In this document: in pieces, positions 1-7,077 of the stretch
Layout: every line of letters starts with the position of its first letter
Numbering within the stretch: position 1 is the stretch's first letter
Assembly (NCBI GenBank): GCA_030267965.1
Contig: BRYA01000370.1
Span: 17,567 to 27,694 of the forward strand
Length of the DNA stretch: 10,128 bases
Reading direction: 5' to 3'
DNA from: Triparma columacea
Lineage: Eukaryota; Sar; Bolidophyceae; Parmales; Triparmaceae
Notes under the pieces: generated by a model
The model's input: only the letters and a program-made list of their open reading frames with translations
What the model was told of the DNA's origin: nothing
Databases searched by the model: none
Position numbers and translations under genes: made by a program

Positions 1-58
1 TGGTTGGCTACAGCAAAATCGCCTCGCTTCTCGCTTTGCTCCTCCCGTAGTAACATAC
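1..58 (-). other. Start of an intron in the polycystin-like gene (partial)
   Basis: The coding frame reaches AACAG|GTATGTTA, a full donor consensus in phase 0, at 58. Beyond it the reading loses Cys-rich character and stops at 8-10. The acceptor is outside the window. Confidence 0.55.
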
Positions 59-2008
59 CTGTTGATTCTCAGCCGGGTAACAACAATCTCCTCCGTCCAA
101 TTGGCAAGCAGCATTGTTGCAAAGTGGGTTGCATACTCCATCTCCCAATAGGAACGCAGGGCAGCCATAGGAGCATTCCCAAAAAAGCGCGAGAGTATCA
201 GCGCATTCCCCGAAGGAGTAATAGCACTCCGGATTGTTGCACTCTTCTTTGCAGCAAGTATGGTCGATAACTTCCATGTAGTCACATTGACATCTTGCGT
301 CGATCTCGTCTTGATCATACCATGGATAGTCTGGTGGTCCATTTCCTGATCCTCCTGGTCCCATTCCGGGGGGGGGGGCTTGCCCTCCGTCGTCGTCGCC
401 TCCATCGTCGTCGTCGTCGTCCTCACCTAACCTTCTTTCGTCATCGTCATCACCACCCTCATCATCTCCAGGGCCCGGGGGGGGCCCGGGGGGGGGACAG
501 TCCCCGCCATCGAAATTGAAAGCTTGACAATCAAGGTATGTATCACACTCCCCATTTCCGCTCATATATGCGGTTGTATCTTGGCAGCTAGCTCCAAATA
601 TATTGAAGCAATCTTCTTGTGTAAAGCAATCGCCAGTACAAACCGTGAGTCCCGAGCAATCTCCCCCTCCTTCACCATCGTTACCATAATAGTCGCTATC
701 AAATGATGGGGTCGGGGCATTTGTACGATCGGAAGGACAGAAGTACTCGTTAGTTTGCTCAGTGTCCCTCTGAATATTATAGAAAGGGCTCTTCTCTGCG
801 TCCCAACCTCCCGAGCACCTCGTCCAATTGAGTATGATCTCGGGAGCTGTTGTAGCGTTAAAAACTGCGGCGAGTGCATCGATCGCGCTTGCGTTGGTGC
901 TAGTGCTTGCGCTAGTACTGGTGTTGACTAGTGGGGTCGTTGTTATCCTTCCTGGAACGAGAAAGTTGATCATGTCAAGACTCCAATCCCCGTCGACGAT
1001 TGAAAGGTCGTAGGTGATCGTATCGATGAGTTCTGCCGTGGAAGACGTAGTGGAAGTCGCAGTTGTGTTGCTCGCGGCCGCCCCAGCCGTCGTATTCGAA
1101 GTCGACGCGGTCGCATTTTTGGTCACCTGAGAGATAGCAGAAGCCTCAGTAGCGGTTCTTGCTGCCTGCATCTTCTGTGTGGCTGCATCGTACTCCTCTT
1201 GCGACGAGAAAAGGAGCCTGTCCTCGCTGAAGTAGCAAATTCCTTCTGAGTCCCAACACAAATTCCAAGCGACGTTCTCCCACCCCTCGTCACCAATATC
1301 AGTGTATGCCTCTTCGTCGAGGTAAAACTCGACGGTGACGTCTGTCGTGTTGACAAATTCCCCGCAGTCCGCGGTACAGCCGAACAATCCGCTGAAGACG
1401 CTAGGGAACTCAAGGGGCCTCTCACACAACCCATCCCCACACTGGGGGTCGACAAAAACACCGTCGACCACCACATCCTCCATCCAGGTTGTCAATTTTT
1501 GCAAGGAGGGTATCCGATCCACAACCCGTCCGTCAGAAAATGCAATTGTCTCGGTCGCCTCCGAGAAAAGGAAGTCAGAGTGAGTGCTAGTTATGGTGTA
1601 GGTGCTCGAAGCATCAGACTGCATGATCACTATCACCAGAAATATGGTAATGTAGAATAAGAAGCAGAGGAGATCAGAATACTCCGACTTCCTCTCGGTG
1701 GTCACGCCCGAGGCGAGCTTAATCTGCTCCAAGACAAAGTGGTGCTTTGGATGCGCTGCATGCTTGGGTTTCAAGGGAGCCGGCACAGCGGCTGATGCAA
1801 TCGGAGGCGTCCTCGGAGTCGGGACCCGCTGCCCCATTATTCCAATGTAACCCTCAGGCGCCTTGGGCTCGACCTTTTTGGCAGCTACCGGTTCCAGTAT
1901 AAGCTCTTCGATGGAACCATCCGAGTCACTGTCCTCCGAGCCCAAGCCCTCTTCACCTTCCTTCTTCTTGGCCAAGACTGCTGCGATTGCACCGCCGTTG
2001 AGTGGCAT
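59..2008 (-). CDS. Probable polycystin-like cation channel with LNR (Notch) modules, N-terminal part
   Basis: One open exon encodes 650 residues from the ATG at 2008 to a donor CAG|GTATGT at 59/58; the gene continues past the left edge. Residues 1-110 look cytosolic, with acidic and Pro/Lys-rich parts. One hydrophobic span lies near 112-130, followed by a motif (TWMEDVVVDGVF, 174-185) that resembles the start of the lumenal polycystin domain after TM1 of PKD2. The loop then has a Cys-Gly-Asp-Gly element (190-215), a Thr/Ser/Asn stretch with many N-glycosylation sequons (about 297-396), an LNR-like module ending in DGGDC (475-504), a Pro/Gly/Asp low-complexity linker (505-562), a degenerate Cys-rich module (573-602) and a good LNR ending in DGGDC (612-642). 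The pore-forming spans would lie outside the window. The open frame extends upstream to 2353, but that overlaps the REP gene, so the Met at 2008 is preferred. If the donor is unused, translation runs 16 more codons to a stop at 8-10. Channel identity is inferred; LNR identity is clearer. Confidence 0.6.
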
Positions 2009-2281
2009 CCCGAAAGTTTCACGGGGGAGGCAAGTAGAAGCAGAATTGGTCAAAGTTCTGTTCTCTGTTCTCCTGTTTTGTGTCCGACCCCCGAAGGCCA
2101 AGTCTGAAGTCCAAGAAGGAAACTTTTCTTGGCAGAAATAGTTATCCAATTTTGACGCGAGCGCCGTTGCAAATCGCCTCCAACCGCAGAATATTACATA
2201 ACTTTGATATTGTTGTTGCGATATTTCAATCGTCATTTGGGAAGGCATTTTTCTTGCGCTTCTCACACCGAGGAATCGCAA
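2009..2281. promoter_or_regulatory. Shared upstream region between divergent polycystin-like and REP genes
   Basis: The 273 bases between two divergent start codons must hold both 5' UTRs and both promoters. No clear TATA box or repeated motif was seen. The right half (about 2190-2240) is T-rich. Bidirectional use is inferred from gene layout only. Confidence 0.45.
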
Positions 2282-4312
2282 ATGTCTGCTCCTTTCCCTC
2301 CAGATCCCCCTCCCGCTTCTCCTTCTGCTCAAACTAACGATGCTCCAACTCATGATGATGATGGTTTCCCAGTAGGTGGATTCGACTATGTAATCTCTTC
2401 AACTTCACTGTCCCTCACAATCCTCTCATCTGCGTTAGCAATTGCTGGGAAGTCCGTGTTGTGCCACGACAAAAATACGTGGTATGGGGGGGACGAGGGG
2501 TACTGTAGCTCCAGCTTGAAGAATTCTGTCAAGGGGAGTGAGGGGGGTCTGAGAGTTGAGGAATGCGAGTGTGATGCTTCGTTGTCTTGCCAGGTGAGAT
2601 GGGGACCGCAATCGTTGTGCCTACGACGATTTTCTGCAGCGATGACCTTGGTGACTTACCCAGACAACCGCAGCTTGATCGGGACTGCGTTGAGGTTGAG
2701 ACTCCATTCGGGAAGGGGGTGGTGGTGGAGAGTTGGAGGGAGTCCCACATCAAGCTGCCCTGGGGGAAGCTGTACGCGCCTGCGTTGATGAGGTGAGGAG
2801 TTAAAGACCCTGTCCTAGTTACGTAACGCGGTAATTCTAACCCGCCACCGCTACGCTCATTCCAGGGAAGTGGTGGATTTCAGGCGATTCAACATTCCTC
2901 ACATTTGGGGTGGTGTGTGTTGGGGCAACAGCGCCGGGGTAGATTGTTTGATCCAGTCCGGGGTTTCCAAATATTTGGAATTCAAGACGCTCTCTGGACT
3001 CGAGATGGCCGTGTCTTCCTCTTCTTCTTCCACATCACCACCTAAGTTTATTCCAATCCCGGCGTCCAAAGGTGCCGTCTTCTCTTCCCCCCACCTGACT
3101 CCGATGGAGAAACGCCGCCTGATGCGCGCTTGTAGAGTGGCTTACGATGCTGTCAGCGGTTCTGCCGCCACGGAGGTGAACGACGACGAGAAGAACCTAA
3201 AGTACAGCAACTCCATGCCGAGACCTCAGAATGCCAGGGCGGTCGGAGAGGGCGTTGCCTCAGAAGGGGACTGGAAGGAGTGGTTGACGGAGGAGTGCGG
3301 GGTAGAGAGCGGGATGGTAAGGGACATTCTCAGCTACGGGCTGACCTTGACGCCCGATGCAAACACTACAACGAAAGGTGCAATGGCCCTCCTGCACAAA
3401 CACGTATCCTCCCTCAGCGTGTATGACAAGGATGGGACTGCATTCATCGTTCCTATGTACGGAATGGCTGAGATTGTGCAAGGGTTTGCCAGGAGAACTT
3501 CCGTGGCTGGTGGGGTAATGATCTTAGCATGCGAGGGCAAAGCTAAAGGTGGGGAGGTTGTCCTCAATAGCGTTGGTGCGGAGGAGGTCATGTTTAAGGA
3601 CAAGAGGGTTAAAATTAGGAAGGGGGTGATTGACGAGGTTGGGGAGGTTGGGGGGGGATCAAGGGTGTGGAGGGTGAACTGTTTGATAAAGGGAGGCAGA
3701 GAGGAATTGGAAGCGGGGATCATTGTCCATCCTCCGGGGTACGGTGGACTGACCAACCCTGTTCACGTGGTATACGGCGGTGCGGGTCTGAAGTGGACAA
3801 ATCACCGGAACTACACCTGGGTCACTGCGAGCGTTTTGATAGAGGAGAGTGAGGCTGATGGTGCCGTTGAAACCCTCAAGAGAGCAGTGGAGGGTATCGG
3901 CAGTGTGGTGAGGCTGTACACAATTGTGACCAGCTACGAGGTTGGGGACGGTAACGAGGAAGTTTCAGTTGAGGTGGAGGAGGACGGTTTGCGCCGGTTC
4001 AAGGTGCCAAGGGCGGGTTTGGACATGACAATTGACTCGGCAGTGTCGGTGGCCGCTAATATGTACGAGGAGATCAGGAAGCATGACGATACCATTACTA
4101 CCGGCTTCTTTGAGGGGGGGGTAGTAGAAAATGGGGGCGATGGGGAGGAAGATTGGGAAGCTGAAAGGATGGAGGAGGCTGGCAAGACGTTAGAGGCAAC
4201 GGAGGACAACGGAAAGGGTGGTGATGGCGACGACAGTTCCAGCGACGATGACAGTGATGATAGCAACGAAGACGACGAACTTTCTCGAGCGGTTGCGGGC
4301 TTAAACTTGTAG
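2282..4312 (+). CDS. Rab escort protein / Rab GDI family protein (three exons)
   Basis: Exons 2282-2593, 2674-2792 and 2866-4312 join to 625 codons plus TAG. The family binds Rab GTPases; escort proteins present them to Rab geranylgeranyltransferase and GDIs recycle them from membranes. Family signatures: a beta-alpha-beta N-terminus with DKNTWYGG (63-70), DFRRFNIP (148-155), GVSKYLEFKTL (176-186), LTPMEKRRLM (221-230) and PMYGMAEIVQGFARR (340-354), the last matching the conserved YGxGExxQGF block. The N-terminal glycine motif (GTGLxE in most members) reads STSLSL, so it is degraded. Between the first two blocks sits an insert, about 105-146, with TPFGKG and LPWGKLY. The C-terminus (about 595-620) is very acidic. 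Length is near that of animal REPs (about 650) and well above GDI (about 450), which favours REP. Acceptor choice for intron 1 is uncertain; an alternative (2569-2639) would give 628 aa. Convergent neighbour ends 28 nt away. Confidence 0.85.
2594..2673 (+). other. REP intron 1
   Basis: Donor CCAG|GTGAGA, acceptor CCGCAG|CTTG, 80 nt, phase 0. The reading frame must shift between 2282-2593 and 2674-2792, and this pair does so. The competing pair 2569-2639 has a better pyrimidine tract (TTTTCTGCAG) but a weak GTGTGA donor. No CTAAY branch site is evident. Confidence 0.55.
2793..2865 (+). other. REP intron 2
   Basis: Donor ATGAG|GTGAGG, acceptor ATTCCAG|GGAA, 73 nt, phase 2, with a CTAAC branch candidate at 2837-2841. 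Joining restores the conserved DFRRFNIP block in frame. Retention gives an immediate TGA. Confidence 0.85.
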
Positions 4313-4340
4313 AGTACGGATTGTATAAAGAACTGCGGCC

Positions 4341-5015
4341 TCAGCCGTTTATTAAGTTTTGCAAGGTTGTCGTCAATCCCGCAAGAAACTCCTTGAAGAA
4401 CAATCTGACTTCGTCCACTCCCACAAGGTCGTCCTCGTTTTCGCCCCCCCCGCCCTCCTCCGGGTGCTTGATGGAGCCCCTTTCCTCTGAGGATTGCTGC
4501 AAGAGGTGGAAGAATTCCTGCATGCTCATCATGGCACGCACGTCTAGGAGGTTCCACAGCATTCCAACCTCCGCGTACCCAACTGTCGTGGCTGCCGCGG
4601 CGTGATCCTGGGCTTCCCCGTCCCCCTGGCCCTCCCCCATGCTCCTGATGACGGCGAGAACAAAGTCAACCCCCCCCCCCTCGCTGAATTCCTTGCACAT
4701 TCTAACTTCGTCGAACCATCTCCCCCCCCGGTCCGCGCCAAGCGCTGCGGCCCGAAATGCCGTAGCCTTGCTCCCTGCGAACGCTCCGCAATTTCCCTCG
4801 TCCCTCAAACCCCAAAGGAGAGCTAGGACGACACGACCACCACTTCCACTTATATCCTTGTCCATCAGTCGCTTGTAGCCGTGACGAGCGATCTCAAATA
4901 TCGCATTGTACGTCGGTGTCGTCGGGGTGTCGGGAAGTATTGTCGATAGGTATAAAATGAGGGAGGGGAGAGAGAGGGGGGGGGAGGGGGGGGTTGATTC
5001 TGTTGAAGTTGCCAT
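4341..5015 (-). CDS. Uncharacterised 224-aa protein, possibly ARM/HEAT-like
   Basis: A single open frame runs from the ATG at 5015 to the TGA at 4343-4341. I do not recognise the family with confidence. The first 35 residues are Ser/Thr/Pro-rich with a moderately hydrophobic stretch (15-27). Two alternating hydrophobic helical stretches follow: RVVLALLWGL (61-70), then GGVDFVLAVIRSM (114-126) and AEVGMLWNLLDVR (148-160), which together resemble one divergent armadillo-type repeat (Gly-Gly-hydrophobic helix, then a helix with LWNL). An acidic Gly-rich linker (186-197) precedes a final amphipathic helix (200-222). No signal peptide or certain membrane span is seen. The stop lies 28 nt from the convergent REP stop, and the start is 178 nt downstream of the NFU stop on the same strand. 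Introns are not needed to keep the frame open, but additional 5' exons cannot be excluded. It could be a solenoid adaptor; this is a weak inference. Confidence 0.6.
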   Translation of the reverse strand: MATSTESTPPSPPLSLPSLILYLSTILPDTPTTPTYNAIFEIARHGYKRLMDKDISGSGGRVVLALLWGLRDEGNCGAFAGSKATAFRAAALGADRGGRWFDEVRMCKEFSEGGGVDFVLAVIRSMGEGQGDGEAQDHAAAATTVGYAEVGMLWNLLDVRAMMSMQEFFHLLQQSSEERGSIKHPEEGGGGENEDDLVGVDEVRLFFKEFLAGLTTTLQNLING

Positions 5016-5193
5016 GGGAGAGGGGGGGGAGGGGGCAGATCGGGAATATAATGGTGTGGAAATAACGCGAGGGGGGAGGGGGGGTTGGGAAGGCGACTAC
5101 TTTGGTGGAGCCAAAGGTCAAAAAATTAATAGCTTTGTGTTGTTTTTGCAATAATTGAACACCTTGTTTATGTCCACCTCAACACCCTCAAAA
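5016..5193 (-). other. Short intergenic stretch between NFU stop and the 224-aa gene start
   Basis: This must hold the NFU 3' UTR and the promoter and 5' UTR of the downstream gene. The side near 5020-5095 is G-run rich on the plus strand; the side near 5110-5175 is AT-rich. No AATAAA-type signal in the correct orientation was seen. Confidence 0.4.
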
Positions 5194-6640
5194 TCACTCC
5201 ACGAACTCTACGTGTTTGACCATCGGTAGGTCCCTAATCGCGAGCTCCAGCCCGTACTTGATTTTGTTGCTCCCCCTGAACTTGAGTTCTACGACGCCCA
5301 GGCTAGAGACCCCCATTACCTCAACGACACCACCCATCGAGTTTATTGCAGGTGTCAACGCGCTAACGCTGCGGGGGGGGGGGGGGGTTGAAGCAGCGAT
5401 CGGGTTCGGGGTTGCGATTAGTGATTTTTCGATGTAATGAATAGCAATAATCCTCAACCACTGCTTGCCCTTTGCCCATTCTCACCTCTCCTCAACAATC
5501 TCCCTCGTGAGTTCCTTCGCCCCCGCGTTCGGGTCCTCCACCTGTTTGACCTCCCCGATTTCACCGAAGTTTTCCCTCAGTACCCTTTCGATTCCCATTT
5601 TCATGGTAACTGTTGAGCTCGGGCAGCTCCCGCATGCCCCCTGTAACACGAGGTAGACGGACCGGGTTTCGACGTCGATCGATGACACCGCTACGTTCCC
5701 TCCGTCTGCGACGAGGTAGGGTCGCACCTCGTTGAGGACCTCGTCTACGTTCTTCTCCGTGAACTCCAGCCCGGACTTTGAGTTATTCGAACCCTCCTTG
5801 GCCTCCCCTTTCGCAAAGGGGCTCTCGATGCCCCCAGAGCTAGTTTTTTCCTCCGAGACTTCCCTCTCTACTATCGTTTCCCCGGTCTGGTCGTGTATGA
5901 CGGCGCTCCAGTCGTCCTCTTCGTCGTCATCATCATCATCATCCTCGGATGCTAAGTACCCCGAGGCCCTCATAATTTTAATTCTCTCGAGCGCTGGGTC
6001 TGCCTCCTCGATGGTCGTCGCCCACTTCCCGCTCCCCCCCTCCTCCCCCATCCCCCCCCTCTCCAACCAGGCTGACTTAAGCTCCTCCATGGCTGAATTC
6101 TGTGGGTACGCGAAGCTAACTGCCGTGACATGTAAGCAGAGGTCCTTGGTTGTGGCCTCGTTTAGGTGAGAGCGGAGACTCACGGCGAGGTTCATGGTTA
6201 TACCCACGTGCTGGGCAGACTATTTTTGGTGGGCGAAGGGGGGCGGAAAAGGAAACGTTAGTGGCGAGGCAACAACAACAAAAAAGTGGAGGACGGAACA
6301 GTTATCTCACCTTCCAGGGATCCGACTTGTCGGTGGATACGCAGTAAACAGACGCCACCTTCCCAGCTGATGCCTCGAGTCCTTTGAGGAGTGTCTGGTA
6401 GTCCCATACTCTTCCCTCTGTCAGAGTAGGGGGAGGGGGGAGGGGGGGGGAGGGGTCTGAGGGGGAGGGAGAAGAGGCGGAGTAGAGGGTGTGGATAGAT
6501 GTGTGGGTAGATTTGATGGTAGGAGACTTAATAGGGTTGATGAATGTAGGGATGAATGTAGGGATAAATGTATGGGTTATAGTAGTGAATTGGTAAGCTG
6601 GTGTTACTAGGATGAGTAAGATAGCGTTAGTGAGTAGCAT
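5194..6640 (-). CDS. Plastid-targeted NifU-like (NFU) iron-sulfur scaffold protein, three exons
   Basis: Exons 6640-6311, 6210-5486 and 5368-5194 join to 409 codons plus TGA. NFU proteins hold a transient Fe-S cluster between two CxxC motifs of a dimer and pass it to client apoproteins. Residues 1-17 form a signal peptide (LLTNAILLILVTPAYQ) followed by Phe18 and a Ser/Thr/basic stretch, fitting bipartite plastid targeting. Residues 76-160 form an unassigned domain; 198-210 is an Asp/Glu run. The NFU domain spans about 258-336, with VRPYLVADGGNV (272-283) and GACGSCPSS (301-309; C303 and C306). The last exon gives a second, degenerate NFU domain lacking CxxC (about 353-409), the arrangement of plant plastid NFU1-3. 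Those are about 230 aa, so this N-terminal region is unusually long. Both introns have matching phases; the second has a length divisible by three and removes a stop at 5484-5482. Confidence 0.88.
5369..5485 (-). other. NFU intron 2
   Basis: Donor GAGAG|GTGAGA, acceptor CCCCGCAG|CGTT, 117 nt, phase 2. The 15-base C run on the coding strand (plus-strand G run 5373-5387) is the pyrimidine tract, and CTAAT (5421-5417) is the branch candidate. Without splicing, TGA follows the exon at once and the second NFU domain is lost. Confidence 0.85.
6211..6310 (-). other. NFU intron 1
   Basis: Donor TGGAAG|GTGAGA, acceptor TGCCCAG|CACG, 100 nt, phase 0, branch candidate CTAAC at 6261-6257. It joins the targeting-peptide exon to the frame that holds the NFU domain. 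An alternative acceptor AG lies 9 nt upstream (CAAAAATAG); it would add three residues in frame (TCT GCC CAG). Confidence 0.82.
6539..6574. repeat. 12-bp tandem repeat in the NFU targeting peptide
   Basis: Unit gatgaatgtagg occurs twice exactly (6539-6550, 6551-6562) and once with changes (6563-6574). On the minus strand it encodes the repeated FIPT/FINP motif at residues 23-36, inside the putative transit peptide. Confidence 0.85.
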
Positions 6641-6930
6641 GTTGAGAAAGGAGTGAGTTTAGTTAGGTGTTTTAGTTGTGAATGTGGCCGAGGTGAGGTG
6701 AGAATTTCTTCCAAAAAGCGATTAGCGCTTTTGATTGTGGGATAAATGGGGAATAATGGATATAGTATGGATATATGTAGCTTTAAGATGGAGTTTATTA
6801 TTGATTTGATGTGAAAAATGGAACAATTTGATGAGACAAGAAAATGGCAAATAATGGGGGAAGCTGTTTTTTAGTTCAAATCTCATTCAAATATCGTTAA
6901 AATATCATCACACGCTAATATTACCACAAA

Positions 6931-6990
6931 TATACACCAATAGACACCAATAGATACCAATAGACAACAATAGACAACAATAGACAACAA
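6931..6990. repeat. Six-copy 10-bp tandem repeat with CCAAT boxes
   Basis: Six contiguous 10-mers from tatacaccaa to tagacaacaa. The first three units create CCAAT at three consecutive junctions; the last three are identical tagacaacaa. The exact 10-bp period would place the motifs on one face of the helix. Confidence 0.85.
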
Positions 6991-7031
6991 TTTGACACAC
7001 CCTCTAAATTCCCCGCAAACAAAGCTACACA

Positions 7032-7075
7032 ACTCCACAAGCAAACTCCACAACTACTCCGCAATTACTCCGCAA
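7032..7075 (+). repeat. ACTCCRCAA direct repeats in the likely 5' leader
   Basis: Four copies at 7032-7040, 7045-7053, 7056-7064 and 7067-7075 (A then G at the variable base), spaced 13, 11 and 11 bases and ending 2 bases before the start codon of the oxygenase gene. They may lie in the 5' UTR or at the transcription start. Confidence 0.75.
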
Positions 7076-7077
7076 AT

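Larger units (their letters stand above)
6641..7077. promoter_or_regulatory. Divergent promoter region between NFU and the cupin oxygenase gene
   Basis: The 437 bases between the two start codons are AT-rich compared with the genes. They contain a six-copy 10-bp repeat (6931-6990), a four-copy ACTCCRCAA element next to the plus-strand start, and a small inverted repeat AAAAGCG/CGCTTTT with a 5-base loop (6714-6732). No open reading frame of note was seen. Confidence 0.5.

Noticed and set aside
2009..2353. Upstream extension of the polycystin-like frame by 115 residues
   Set aside because: It would overlap the first exon of the REP gene and reads as composition without domain features. The Met at 2008 is a better start.
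3934..4557. Minus-strand 207-residue open frame opposite the REP C-terminus
   Set aside because: Its Ser/Pro-rich composition is the shadow of the acidic REP tail, and the REP frame carries family motifs.
5461..5485. A 25-nt mini-intron (GTGAG...GCAG) in the NFU gene
   Set aside because: It gives the wrong phase and an immediate stop, whereas the 117-nt intron restores the frame into the second NFU domain.
5732..6169. Plus-strand 145-residue open frame opposite the NFU gene
   Set aside because: It is the reverse complement of NFU coding sequence; its Ser run mirrors the Asp run of the real protein.
6714..6732. Inverted repeat AAAAGCG-ATTAG-CGCTTTT read as a terminator or cell-cycle factor site
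   Set aside because: The 7-bp stem is short, lies upstream of both genes, and does not match the E2F consensus exactly. It is noted only as part of the promoter region.
6916..6924. TAATATTAC, the nonanucleotide found at rolling-circle origins of geminiviruses and circoviruses
   Set aside because: It lies in AT-rich DNA, has no flanking GC-rich stem to present it in a loop, and no replication-initiator gene is nearby. A chance match is the simpler reading.
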